Of a DNA stretch of 64,000 bases, positions 41,113 through 51,274 are shown piece by piece. Positions within the stretch are counted from its first letter, which is position 1. The number at the start of each line of letters is the position of its first letter. A program made the position numbers and the translations under genes. The DNA comes from Bog-532 sp963742865 (GTDB taxonomy: Bacteria; Actinomycetota; Actinomycetes; Streptosporangiales; Streptosporangiaceae). The notes below the pieces were generated by a model. That model searched no databases and was not told where the DNA came from. It was given only the letters and a program-made list of their open reading frames with translations. The stretch covers positions 124,001-188,000 of the forward strand of contig CAVUNW010000015.1 in the NCBI GenBank assembly GCA_963742865.1, written 5' to 3'.

Positions 41113-43115
41113 CTAGGCGCGGACGGTGGTGGTGTTGGAGGGGTAGCCGGTGGCACCGTTGGGCTCGGTAGCGGCCAGGGCGGCGGTCTGGGTGTACCCG
41201 GAGGCGTCGATGGCGCGGGCCTCGATGACGTGGGGGCCAGGGGTCGCGTCCCAGTACCAGACCCACTGGCGCCAGGTGTCGATACCCGGAACCTTGGCCA
41301 GGGTCGCCTGGTTCCACGCGCCCTGGTCGACCCGGACCTCGACGGCGTCGATGCCGGTGTGCTGGGCCCACGCCACTCCGGCGACGGCGGTGCGGCCGGG
41401 CTTGATCGTCGAGCCGCCCACCGGAACGTCGATCCGGGACTCGGTCTTGATCGGCGCCTGCGGGGACCAGCCGCGCTGGGCCCAGTACGCGGTCTCCGCC
41501 TCGAACGTCGTGACCTTGATGTCGGTGACCCACTTGGTCGCCGACACGTACCCGTACAGGCCGGGAACGACCATGCGGGCCGGGAAGCCGTGCTCGACGG
41601 GCAGCGCCGAACCGTTCATGGCCACCGCCAGCAGCGCGTCCCGGCCATCGAGCACCACCTGGATCGGCGTCCCGGAGGTGAACCCGTCTACGGACGTGCA
41701 CAGCAGCTGGGTGCCCCCGGCCTTGGGGCGCGCCGAGCGGATGAGGGCGGCCAGGCTGGCACCCAGCCATTTGGCGTTGCCGATGTACGGGCCCGATACC
41801 GGGTTCGACACGCACGTCAGCGTCACGTAGTGCTCGATCAGCGGCCTGCGGAGCAGCTCGGCGAAGCTGATCGTGACCTCGCGCTCCACCATGCCGTGGA
41901 TACGCAGCTGCCAATTCTGCGGGTCTACCTCGGGCAGGACGATTGCGGTGTCCACGCGGTAGAAACTGGAGTTCGGCGTGACGAACGAGCTGATTCCGGG
42001 GATTCGCAGGTCTGAGCCGGCCGGGAGCGGCGGGGCGGGCTGCGAAGGCGCCGGGATGCGGATGGTGGCCCGGGCCTGGGTGACGCTCTGCCGCGCGTTC
42101 AGTTCGCGCCCGGCGAGGGCGGCGATGGCGGCGCCGCCGGCGGCGACACCGCTGACGATTAGGAAACGGCGGCGGCCGGGACCAGGCGTCGACGACGACT
42201 GGTAGGTCCAGGTCTCTCCCGGAGGCGGCGCGGATACCCATTCCTTCGGCTCCGCCGGGACGACCGGCGGTGTGGCCCCATTGCCCGCACGCTCAGTGCC
42301 CGAACCTCCAGTGCCCGCACCTCCAGCGCCCGTGGCTCCAGCGCCCGCACCCCCGGTATCCGTGGCCCCGGTGTCTGTGGCCCCGGTGTCTGCGGCCCCG
42401 GTGGAGGCGCGTGCCGCGGGCACGGATGGAGGCGGCGTTGCGGGCGGGGAAGGCGGCGGGGCGATGGGCGTCGTCGACACGGCGCCAGCTTCGGCGGACG
42501 CGGCGTCGAACCCCGCGTACCGGTCCGGCGGGACGCCAGCGCGCGCGGATGACGTGGCCCCGGGACGCACTGTGGGTGGCGTGGCCTCCCGCGCCGCGCG
42601 AGTGAGCTTGCTGAGCGCGAACGCGCCCACCGCGGCGCCCAGGATCGTCGGCACCGCGTAGCCGAACGTCGCGCCGGGACGGCTCAGCGCGGCGGCCAGG
42701 CCGATCGCGGCGAAGATCACCAGGCAGGCGTAGCCGTAGGCCAGCCGTCGCATCGCCGCCATCCCGATCAGCGCGGCAAGATAGCCAGCACGATCAGGAT
42801 GCCAATAACCAGCGCCATCTTGTCGTTGGCGCCGAACACCGAGATCGCGAAGTTCTTCAGGGGCGGGGGAGCGAGGTCGATCGCGGCCTGCCCGACCGCC
42901 ACCGCCGGAGCGCCTGGCGCGCGCTCAGGCCGGACACGAGCTGGCCGACGCCCAGCGCTACGGCCGCGGTAAGCAGGCCCGCGACTGCCCCGATCGCCGC
43001 CTGATACCGCCGGGAACCGCCCGGCTGGCCGGTGCTACCGGATCCGGTGTTGCCCCCGGTCCGTTCGTTCCCCCCGGGCCGCCGGGGCCAGTAAGCCTTC
43101 GCTGCCCCTCCCCAT
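41113..43115 (-). CDS. membrane-anchored molybdopterin-dependent oxidoreductase (sulfite-oxidase fold), 5' frameshifts
   Basis: The longest frame (41113-42762, 549 residues) holds a TM, a Pro/Ala/Gly-rich linker, a second membrane segment after RRRFLIVSGVAAGGAA, and a sulfite-oxidase-type molybdopterin domain. There LTCVSNPVSG carries the Mo-binding Cys, followed by GFPARMVVPGLYGY and the C-terminal dimer domain (AVAGVAWAQHTGID). Upstream, the missing N-terminal membrane part continues in other frames: RRYQAAIGAVAGLLTAAVAL, APGAPAVAVGQAAIDLAPPP and KNFAISVFGANDKMALVIG. Shifts lie near 43095, 42915 and 42774. The probable start is ATG 43115. Electron acceptor and substrate unknown. Confidence 0.8.
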
Positions 43116-43147
43116 GCCGTCCACTCTCAAGACCACGGTACCTTCGT

Positions 43148-43649
43148 TCAATCCTCAAATATCCAACGAGTTGGTGACCCCGTGAAATCCGCGTCCCGCA
43201 TGCCGAACACGCGCTGCGGCCGTACCCCGAACGTCGTGTTCAGGGCCGGGTCCAGGAAACTGACCTCGATGTGCGTGGCGTATTTCGCGTTCATCAGGTC
43301 GATCACCCGCTGCAGGGATGCGCGGCTCGGTGACCACGCGGGCCGTGCCCTCGATGATGACCGGGTCGGACGCTGATTCGGTGCTGATGACGCAGTGCGG
43401 GTCGGCGCGGAGGTTCTTGGCTTTACGGGATCCGGCAGCACTGGAGAACCAGAGCGTGCTGTCGTCCCACATGGCCCAGACGGGCATCAGGTGCGGCCGC
43501 CCGGTAGGCCGTACGGTCGCGACCCAGTAGTTGCGCGCCGCCGTCAGCCGCTCGGCCGCCCAGGACCATTGCAGCAGGCCGCTGCCCTCTTCCGGCGCGG
43601 AGATGCCGTACCCAGGCATGTAGGGCCGGCTAACCCGAGGGATCTCCAT
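43148..43649 (-). CDS. pyridoxamine 5'-phosphate oxidase-like flavin/F420-binding protein, one frameshift
   Basis: About 166 residues of a split-barrel FMN/F420-binding protein. It has LLQWSWAAERLTAARNYWVATV, GRPHLMPVWAMWDDSTLWFS, SRKAKNLRADPHCVIST and VIIEGTARVVTEP. Near 43318-43326 the frame shifts, and the expected ending SLQRVIDLMNAKYATHIEV, GVRPQRVFGM and FTGSPTRWIFED follows in another frame. These proteins reduce or bind small electrophiles or act in cofactor F420 chemistry; no substrate is evident. Confidence 0.85.
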
Positions 43650-43772
43650 GCCGGCATGTTTATCACGCAGCCCCCTGCTCAGCCGCGCTTATTTAAACGA
43701 CGCGCAGCCGCTGCTGTACCAGCCGCATCACCCCGCGCGACACTGGCCCTCGGTGGGGCTAACGTGGGGCCC

Positions 43773-44513
43773 GTGAAAGCATCACCCGAAGCACAGTTGC
43801 GCCTGCTCGAACTGGCCGACCTGGACGCCGAGCTGGGCCGGCTCGACCAGCGCCGCCGAACCCTTCCGGAAGCCGCTCAGCTCGAGCAGATCAGCGCCCG
43901 CATGGGTGAGCTTCGGGATGGCGTCGTCATGGCCGACACCGAGCTGAGCGACCTGGCCCGTGAGCAGACCCGGGCCGAGCACGACGTGGAGCAGGTCCGG
44001 TCACGCATCGACCGGGACCGGGCCCGGCTCGACGGCGGGCAGGTGAGCGCCGCCCGCGAGCTGGAGAACCTCCAGTCGGAGGTGCAGTCGCTGCTGCGCC
44101 GGCAGTCCGATCTGGAGGAGATCGTGCTGGACGCGATGGAGCGCCGCGAAGCCGCGGAAGGCCGCCGCGATGACCTCACCACCGAGCAGGCCAGCCTTAC
44201 CGGGCAGGCCGCGGAACTGACCGTCAAGCGGGATGCCGCGCTGGACGAGATCGGCGAGCAGGCGGCCAAGGCCGAAGCGCGCCGCACTACGGTGGCCGCC
44301 GACGTCCCCGCGGACGTGCTCGCCCTCTACGACCGGCTCCGCGCACAGCAGGGGGTCGGCGCGGCGATGCTACGCCGCGGCCGGTGCGAGGGCTGCCACC
44401 TGACGCTGCATACGGTGGACCTGAATCAGATCCGCGCCGCCGCGCCCGATGAGGTGGTCCGCTGCGAGGAATGCCGGCGGATCCTCGTCCGTACCGCCGA
44501 ATCGGGCCTGTGA
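43773..44513 (+). CDS. zinc-ribbon coiled-coil protein (C4-type, CdsZ-like)
   Basis: A 246-residue protein. After GTG 43773, residues about 5-180 form a long antiparallel coiled coil (AQLRLLELADLDAELGRLDQ, LENLQSEVQSLLRRQSDLEE). The C-terminal C4 zinc ribbon is GRCEGCHLTL, then VRCEECRRILVR. Homologues (Rv2229c in Mycobacterium) sit directly before the RNase HI/phosphatase gene, as here, with GTGA overlap. The family is thought to act in nucleic-acid or cell-division functions; the exact role is not established. Confidence 0.9.
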   Translation: MKASPEAQLRLLELADLDAELGRLDQRRRTLPEAAQLEQISARMGELRDGVVMADTELSDLAREQTRAEHDVEQVRSRIDRDRARLDGGQVSAARELENLQSEVQSLLRRQSDLEEIVLDAMERREAAEGRRDDLTTEQASLTGQAAELTVKRDAALDEIGEQAAKAEARRTTVAADVPADVLALYDRLRAQQGVGAAMLRRGRCEGCHLTLHTVDLNQIRAAAPDEVVRCEECRRILVRTAESGL

Positions 44514-45765
44514 CGGACCCCGCGGTGCGCAAGCTCATCGTCGAGGCGGACGGCGGCTCCCGCGGCAATCCGGGCCCGGCCGGGTACGGCGCCCTGGTCC
44601 GGGATGCGGACACCGGCGAGATCCTGGCCGAGAAGTCCGAGTCCATCGGCGTCGCCACCAACAACGTCGCGGAGTACTCCGGCCTGATCGCGGGCCTGCG
44701 CGCGGCCAAGGAAATCGACCCGCGCGCCTCCGTCCAGGTACGGATGGATTCCAAGCTGGTCGTGGAGCAGATGTCCGGCCGCTGGAAGATCAAGCACCCG
44801 GACATGAAGCCGCTCGCGCGCACCGCCAGCGAGGCGGCCGACGGCTTTTCCGGGGTGACGTACGAGTGGGTGCCGCGGGAGCGCAACCAGGACGCGGACC
44901 GGCTCGCGAACGAGGCGATGGATAGTGCCGAACGGAACGGTGGTGGGTCTCGCCATCAGGTAAGACCCCGCCCGGCCGGGGCGGCCGCGCCGTCCTCGCC
45001 GGGCGGCTCATCCACATCCGGCTCTACCGCGCCGAAGGCGCAGGCTGCGGGCTCTACCGCGAACGCGCAGGCGGCCGGCGACCAGCGAGGCGGCGACCAG
45101 CGAGGCGGCGACCAGCGAGGCGGGGCATCTCCGGCTGGGGAGCCGCGCAGGGGCAGGCGACGGTCACGCTGCTACTGCGGCACGGGCAGACGGCGCTGTC
45201 GGCCGAGCGGCGGTTCGCGGGCATCGGCGACATCGAGCTGACCGAGATGGGGGTGCGCCAGGCGAAGCTGGCGGGGGAGCGGCTCGCCGCGCGCGGCGGC
45301 GTCGACGTGATCGTGACCTCACCGCTGCGGCGGACGCGGCAGACGGCCGAGGAGGTGGCGGCGGCCATCGGCGCGCCGGTCGAGGAGGACGCGGACTTCC
45401 GCGAGACCGACTTCGGCGCGTGGGAGGGCCTCACCTTCACCGAGGCCCAGCGGCGGTGGCCCGATGAGGTCGCGGCCTGGCTGGCCGACCCGGCGGCCGC
45501 GCCCCCGGGCGGGGAGAGCTTCGCGGCGGTCGCGGACCGGGTCCGGGCGGCGCGGGAACGGCTGATGGCGGCCCACCTCCGGCAGACCGTGCTGGTGGTC
45601 AGCCACGTGACGCCGATCAAGACGCTGCTCACCGAGGCCTTGCTCGCGCCGCCGGCCTCGATGTACCGGATGCACCTCGACGTGGGCTCGTTCAGCGAAA
45701 TCGACTGGTACACGGACGGCCCGGCGGTCGTCAGGTCACTGAACGATACAGCTCACCTTCGATAG
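44510..45765 (+). CDS. bifunctional RNase HI / CobC-like acid phosphatase, linker frameshift
   Basis: The N-terminal domain is RNase HI, cleaving RNA in RNA-DNA hybrids: VEADGGSRGNPG, NNVAEYSGL, VRMDSKLVVEQM and ERNQDADRLAN supply the D-E-D-D metal ligands. The C-terminal domain is a histidine phosphatase (alpha-ribazole-phosphatase-like): LLRHGQTALS, SPLRRTRQTAE, ETDFGAWEGLTF and VVSHVTPIKTLL. This matches the mycobacterial fusion Rv2228c. The two domains lie in different frames; the shift is in the low-complexity linker after three 15-bp repeats (about 45121-45160). GTG 44510 overlaps the preceding stop. Confidence 0.88.
45076..45120 (+). repeat. 15-bp tandem repeat, three copies, in the RNase HI/phosphatase linker
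   Basis: CGGCGACCAGCGAGG at 45076, 45091 and 45106, encoding GDQRG repeats. The unit keeps frame, so it is not by itself the cause of the domain frameshift that follows. Confidence 0.9.
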
Positions 45766-45949
45766 GGAACCTTTGCGGTAAGGTCGGCTGCGCCCGGCCG
45801 CGGCCAGGGTGCAAACAGGGTGGAAACGTGTGGGCTCAGGGTCAGGTAAGGATGCTGCTCGATGACGACGACGGATTTTCGCGCGCCCGGCGCGCGGCGC
45901 AGGCGGCCCCGCCCCCTGCGGTCGGCCGGCTCCCGTAAAATTCGCAGTC

Positions 45950-46987
45950 ATGGCTGAACGCTCGCAGCTCAGCGCCCCGGGGAGCCTGCAGAACACCGCC
46001 GGCATCACGAGGTCCGCGACATCGCTGACGGGGCAGCCGCTCGCCGAGCTGGCCGCGCAGCACGATCTGAGGCCCAGCGCGCAGCGGCCCGGTCTCTTCG
46101 AATACATGGGCAAGCTGTGGCAGCGCCGCCACTTCATCATGGCGTACGCCACCGCGCGGAACGTCTCGATGTACACCGACGCCCGGCTGGGCCAGGTCTG
46201 GCAGGTCCTCACCCCGCTGCTCAACGTCGCCGTCTACTACCTGATCTTCGGCGTGCTGTTCAAGGCCAACCGGGGCGTCGAGCACTACATCGCCTTCCTG
46301 GTCATCGGCGTCTTCATCTTCACCTTCACCGAGCGGTCACTGCTGGTCGGCTCGCGGGTCATGCACAACAACCTGTCGCTGATGCGGGCGCTGCAGTTCC
46401 CGCGGGCGTCGCTTCCGCTCGCCTACGTCATCGTCGAGCTGCAGCAGCTGATGCTGTCGATGGTGGTCATGTTCGTGATCGTGCTGGTCCAGGGTGAGCC
46501 GCTGACCTGGTACTGGTTCCTGGCCGTCCCGGTGCTGCTGCTGCAGACGCTGTTCAACATCGGCGCGTCGCTGATCATCGCGCGGATCGGCGCCGAGCTG
46601 AACGACGTCAGCCAGCTCGTGCCGTTCCTGACCCGCGTGTGGCGGTACTTCTGCGGGGTCATGTACAGCATCGCCACGCTGCCCGCGACGCTGCCGCTGT
46701 GGTCGAAGGAGGTCCTGCAGCTCAACCCGGCCGCCGTGTATATCTCGCTGATGCGCTTGTCGATCATGGAGACGCAGCGAACGAACGCGCCCGGCGCGAA
46801 GCCGTACAGCGCCGTGGGGTGCGCTGCTTTTCATGCGCATCTGAGTGACTACAGCGCCCAGGCGTACTGTCACCCGGAGGTGACCGTGCCCCAGCTCTGG
46901 GTGGCGGCCGTCGGCTGGGCTCTCGTCGCGCTGCTGATCGGCATCGTCTATTTCTGGCGCGCCGAGGCGCGCTACGGCCGCGGCTGA
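45950..46987 (+). CDS. ABC-2 type permease for polysaccharide export (Wzm-like)
   Basis: A 345-residue permease with a cytoplasmic N-terminus of about 60 residues and six TM helices. It has YTDARLGQVWQVLTPLLNVAVYYLIFGVLF, a hallmark of the TagG/Wzm family, then LLVGSRVMHNNLSLMRALQFPRA and a C-terminal TM. These permeases export undecaprenyl-linked polysaccharide or teichoic-acid-type chains. The cognate ATPase (Wzt/TagH) is not in the window. It opens the polysaccharide locus on the plus strand; the asparagine-synthase-like gene faces it tail-to-tail. Confidence 0.85.
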   Translation: MAERSQLSAPGSLQNTAGITRSATSLTGQPLAELAAQHDLRPSAQRPGLFEYMGKLWQRRHFIMAYATARNVSMYTDARLGQVWQVLTPLLNVAVYYLIFGVLFKANRGVEHYIAFLVIGVFIFTFTERSLLVGSRVMHNNLSLMRALQFPRASLPLAYVIVELQQLMLSMVVMFVIVLVQGEPLTWYWFLAVPVLLLQTLFNIGASLIIARIGAELNDVSQLVPFLTRVWRYFCGVMYSIATLPATLPLWSKEVLQLNPAAVYISLMRLSIMETQRTNAPGAKPYSAVGCAAFHAHLSDYSAQAYCHPEVTVPQLWVAAVGWALVALLIGIVYFWRAEARYGRG

Positions 46988-47022
46988 CCCGAAGTCCCGC
47001 GGAGGCCGGGCGCGCGCCGCGC

Positions 47023-48912
47023 CTAGGCCGGGACGGGAATGGCGAATGTCTGGCCCGCCCCGGCGCGGGCGTCGAGCCAGTCCTGCGATATCAGCGCGGC
47101 CAGGGTGGCCAGGGCCCACACGGTCACCGGATCGGTGTGCGGCGGCCGCAGCAGCCGTTCGGCCGCCGGCCGGCTGACGATGGCGAACAGGCCGCCGGCC
47201 GACCCGGTGCCGAGCACGTAGTCCCGCAGGAACTCGGCCACGTCGTCGCCGTAGCCGCGCCGCCAGTCGAACCGGGCCCGCTGGCCCGGGGGAGTGGCAC
47301 CGGCCGCGATCGCGGGCGGCTGAGCCGGGGAAGCCGCGCCAACCGCGGTGGCCCTGGCTGCGTCGCCCTTCCAGTGGTCGGCGGCGAGCGGGATGTCCAG
47401 CAGCGCCGGGCTCAGCGCGCCGATGGCCCCGCGGACCAGCCGGTCGTCGAGGCGTTCGGCGAGCGGCGCGGACCGCGCCGCGCGGACCACCTGATCGTCG
47501 AAGAACGGCTGCGCCATGACCGAGCGGATCGCATAGGCCTGCCGGGCCGCGGCGGACCACCGCCCGGCCCGGTTGACCAGGTAGAAGTCGTCCAGCGCCG
47601 GCTGCGGGTGCGCGGCCACCGCGGCGGCCCATGGGGTCAGGCTGGCCAGGTACGCCGTCCGCCCGCGGGCCCGCAGCAACGGGACCCGGCGCATGGTCAG
47701 GCGGCGCAGCAGCTCGGCCGAGCCCGCCGCCCGCCGCGCGGCCGACCCCGGGATGATCTTGGCGTAGCCGCCGCGCAGCAGTTCGCCGCCGTGCCCGCCG
47801 ATCGCGATCGCGGCGGCGGCGTCCGGATCGGGCCGGCCCACGTTCTCGAACGCGGACAGCATGCCGTCCGCGACCAGCACGGTGGCGCGGAGCCGCCCGA
47901 GCACGTCGACCTCCTGGACGGTGCGCCCCGGGTCCTTGCCGCCAGACCGGCCAGCAGGGCCGCCGGCCCGGGCCGGGCCGGTCGTGCGCGGCTCAGCGAC
48001 CTCGTGTTCCAGGCCCAGTTCCCGGGCGACCTGCGCCGCGATGACCACGTTCCGGATGATCCGGGAAGCCGTAGGTACGCGCGCGGACCGGTACCCCGGC
48101 GCGAGCCAGCGCCGCGGCGATCAGGCGGCTGTCCTTGCCGCCGGTCAGGCTCAGCTCGACCGGCGCGGGCGCGTCCCGCAGCGGCGTGACGGCCTGCACG
48201 AGCGCGGCGGCGACCCGGGCTGCGGCCTCGGGCCCGCTCACGCCGGGCTCGGTCAGCGCACCGCGTTCGGTCTCGGTGAGCTCGCCGCCCGCCGCGCGGC
48301 AGGAAGTGGCCGGGCCGAGCGCGCGCACCCCGGTGAAGGGCGTGACCGCCCCCAGCGGGTACCCCGGGCCGAGCAGCCCGGCGTACAGCAGGGCATCGGC
48401 GTCCGCCAGGCGGCCGGTGACGGCCGCGGCCCACGTGGCCCGGTCGGAGAGAACCGTGGCCCGGCCGGCCCGGGCCACGAACACCGGGTCGACCCGGGTG
48501 ATCCCGGTCCGCGCGTGCACAGTTCCGCCCGGGTCTTCCGGGCCGCCCGGTTCTCCGGTCCGCCCGGCTCCTCCGAGACCCAGATCGTCCCAGCGTAGGA
48601 GCGCGCCATCGCGGATCCCGATCCGGTGTATCCGGATACATCCCGGCGGGTGTGCTCCTGAGCCTGATAAGTGTATCCGGATACATTCGGGCGATCACTG
48701 TGAGGAGTCGAGTCAGCACTCCATGTAATCATGGTGGCGCGGCCGTTGGGGGCGCGCCAGATCACCTGGGGCGGGCCCGGGATGGGCATGACCCGGGGGT
48801 CGGTGCTGCAGGCACGCTCGGTCAGCGCCGCGCACGTGGCGGCGTCCGGGGCGCTGACGGCCAGGGTGAAGTACATGCCGCGGGCCGGTGCGGCCATCAT
48901 GGACGGCGCCAT
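47023..48912 (-). CDS. asparagine synthase-like protein of the polysaccharide locus, frameshifted
   Basis: Three frame segments form one protein. The N-terminal part is MYFTLAVSAPDAATC to about residue 115 (ATG 48912 directly after the previous TAA; ATG 48876 is an alternative). The middle part holds the ATP-pyrophosphatase loop LSLTGGKDSRLIAAAL. The rest (VVIAAQVARELGLEHEV, IAIGGHGGELLRGGY, FFDDQVVRAARSAPL) is the synthetase domain. Shifts lie near 48525 and at 48050-48056 (one extra base). Asparagine-synthase-like enzymes in sugar clusters amidate uronic acids or build amide linkages; amidation of a ManNAcA-type residue is possible. The segment also carries twin 14-bp palindromes. Confidence 0.7.
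48625..48683. promoter_or_regulatory. twin 14-bp palindromes TGTATCCGGATACA
   Basis: The perfect palindrome TGTATCCGGATACA occurs identically at 48625-48638 and 48670-48683, 45 bp apart. Both lie inside the asparagine-synthase-like reading frame, each encoding VSGYT. Their identity and symmetry suggest a protein-binding site or a small duplicated element. Confidence 0.6.
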
Positions 48913-49953
48913 TTACCGGGGCGCGTCCGGCAGCGAGAAGCGCTGCACCGACTTCGCCGGGGCCAGGTTCTCGGTCAGCAGCCGGTACCAGACCCCGAAC
49001 ACCTTCCGGGACTCGAACGTGTCGATGGCCTCCGCCCGGGCCTGGGCGCCGGCCTTGCGCCACTGCTCGTCGGTGCGGATCGCGGCGATCGCGGCCGCCA
49101 TCTCCTGCGGGGTCTCGTGGATCCAGCGGGCGTCGTAGACGGTCTCCGCGCCGGGCCAGTGCCGGATGACCGGGACCGCCCCGGAGACCATGCCCTCGAT
49201 GGGCGCGACGTGGGTGCTCTCGTCGTCGCTGGTGGACAGGACGAAGCCGACCCGCCGCAGCCACGCCGCGACGTCCCGGCCCGCCTCGTCGAACACGACC
49301 GCGCCGCGCAGCAGCGGGGATCGCTGGATGCGGTGCAGCGCCGCCGCGTAATGACCGCGCTCCTCCGGCTTCTGCCACACCCACCAGTGGTCCCAGGGCA
49401 TCCCGGACTTGACGTAGAGCATGTACCGCTCGTCGTCCCGGCGCAGTTCCTCGAGCACGTCCAGGGCCAGGTCGATGCGCTTGCGGGACGGCACGATGCC
49501 GACGAACCCCAGATTGAACCGCGCGCCGTCCAGCTTGGGCCGGTCCAGCTGCCCGACCTCGACCGTGTTGGGCAGGGTGACGATCTTGCGCGCGGGCCAG
49601 CCGGTCATCTCGGCTACCAGTTCCCCGTAGCGCTTGTTGACCGTGACCACCTGGTCCACGGCCTTGATGCTGACCCGGTACGGGTACCGGGCGTACACCT
49701 CGAAGCGGTGCAGCCGGACGATGAGCCGGGACTTGGGCCGCTTGTTCTCGCTGTACCAGATGGCGTTCGGCCCGCACCATTCGCAGATCACGACGTCGGC
49801 CCACTGGGCGATCTCCTGGCTGGCCTTTTCGTCGTGCTCGGCCAGCGAGGCCCAGTGGTCGACGCGCAGCTCGAGCCCGGGCTGCTGGCGCAGGTAGTCC
49901 AGCAGCGGGGTGATGAACTTCAGGTCGTGCCCGGCCACCGCGACCTTGAGGAC
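48913..49953 (-). CDS. glycosyltransferase (GT-B, group 1 type)
   Basis: About 346 residues: LKVAVAGHDLKFITPLLDYL, then ADVVICEWCGPNAIWYSEN, RLIVRLHRFEVYARYP, VTVNKRYGELVAEMTGW, FNLGFVGIVPSRKRIDLALD and STSDDESTHVAPIEGMVSGAVPVI, where the family nucleotide-sugar site resides. No ATG/GTG stands exactly at the expected start (about 49953); the frame runs on from the preceding glycosyltransferase, so a start or a base may be lost, or the two could be fused. It ends TAA directly before the ATG of the next gene, indicating coupling. Confidence 0.78.
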   Translation of the reverse strand, partial: VLKVAVAGHDLKFITPLLDYLRQQPGLELRVDHWASLAEHDEKASQEIAQWADVVICEWCGPNAIWYSENKRPKSRLIVRLHRFEVYARYPYRVSIKAVDQVVTVNKRYGELVAEMTGWPARKIVTLPNTVEVGQLDRPKLDGARFNLGFVGIVPSRKRIDLALDVLEELRRDDERYMLYVKSGMPWDHWWVWQKPEERGHYAAALHRIQRSPLLRGAVVFDEAGRDVAAWLRRVGFVLSTSDDESTHVAPIEGMVSGAVPVIRHWPGAETVYDARWIHETPQEMAAAIAAIRTDEQWRKAGAQARAEAIDTFESRKVFGVWYRLLTENLAPAKSVQRFSLPDAPR

Positions 49954-51249
49954 CGTGGTGCCCGGCGCTGACCTCGACGCGCGGGAGCGCGTCGCTGAGG
50001 TACCGGCGGATGCCGGCCGACCGCCTTGTCCAGGGTGTACTCCGCGGCGGCGGCCGAGGTGCGGCTGGCCGCGAGCTTCATGATGGCCGGGTCGGCGGCG
50101 GCCGCCTCGGCGATGGCGGTCACGTCGCGCAGGTCCCGCGCGAACATCGGGTAGTCCGCGCCCAGCAGCGCCTCGTGCATCGGCGTCCGGTTCAGGATGA
50201 CCGGCAGCCCCAGCATGCCGAACTCCAGCACCTTGGTGGACAGCTCCAGGCTGGCGTCCATGCTGGGGTGACGCCAGCTCAGCCCGATGTCGCAGCTGGC
50301 CGCGATGCGCATGGCCCCTTCGCGGGAATGGCCGCCGCGCCACACCACCCCGCTGGCCGGTGACGGCCGGTGGTTCGCCGCCCGCGTCCGGCGCGGGCGG
50401 GTCGCCCAGCGCCACGCGCATCCGGCGCTGGTAGCCCGGGTCGTCGGGGTCGTTGTGGATCTTGTCGCCGACCATGTGCAGCTCGGCCCGGACCCCGCGC
50501 GCGGCCAGCAGCCCGGGCAGCTGGGTCATCTCGTAGGTGTTCCAGCGCGGGGCGAACTTGCCGGTGTAGACGAGGCGCAGCACCCCGTCGGGCTCGCGCG
50601 GCGTACCGGGCAGCTCCGGGGCGGGCGGCACGACCGGCGGGAACAGCACGCATTTGCCGCACGCCTCGGCCACGCTGCCCTCGAGGAAGCACCGGAGCTC
50701 CTCGGTCTGGCACAGCACGTACTGCGAGGCGGTGGCCACGCCGGCCAGCCAGGTCACGGCGTCCGGCGTCATCTCGGGGATCGACTGCGGAATGTCGGTC
50801 AGGTAAGTCCAGAGCCGGCCGCGGAACGCATCGTCCGTCACCACCTGGGATACCAGCCGGCGGCCGCGCAGCACCACGATGTCGTGCCGGTGCTCGGCGT
50901 CCACCGCGGTCAGCACCTGGGACGCCTGCGCCGGGCTGAGCCCGCGCGCGGTGATGCCCTCGGCGAGCTGCTCCTCGGCCGGGCGGCGGATGGTGACGCC
51001 CGGCTCGCCCTCCAGCGGGGCCAGCAGCCGGTCGGTCTGCACCGGGGCCTTCAGCACCAGCGTCACCGCGCACCCGGCGCGGGCCAGCGCCAGCACCATC
51101 GACTGCACCCAGACTGCGGACCCGTCGATCAGGTTCAGGTTGACGTCCCCGTACACCAGGGCCGAGCGGGACCTGGCCGCGCTCGCGGCGGCCCCGTCGT
51201 CACCGGGCGGCGGGAGCTCCGGCCCTGATTCGGCCAGCGGTCCGGACAT
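49954..51249 (-). CDS. glycosyltransferase (GT-B type), frameshifted
   Basis: ATG 51249 (GAGGAAGG upstream) begins MSGPLAESGPELPPP, then LVYGDVNLNLIDGSAVWVQS (N-terminal Rossmann loop), LWTYLTDIPQSIPEMTPDAV and LRLVYTGKFAPRWNTYEM. Near 50345 the frame shifts to MRIAASCDIGLSWRHPSMDA, ELSTKVLEFGMLGLPVILNR, the nucleotide-sugar region, and shifts again near 50010-50020 before GIRRYLSDALPRVEV. The end is uncertain and adjoins the next glycosyltransferase. Role: one sugar addition in the surface polysaccharide. Confidence 0.7.
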
Positions 51250-51274
51250 GAACGATGCCTTCCTCGTCGATACG

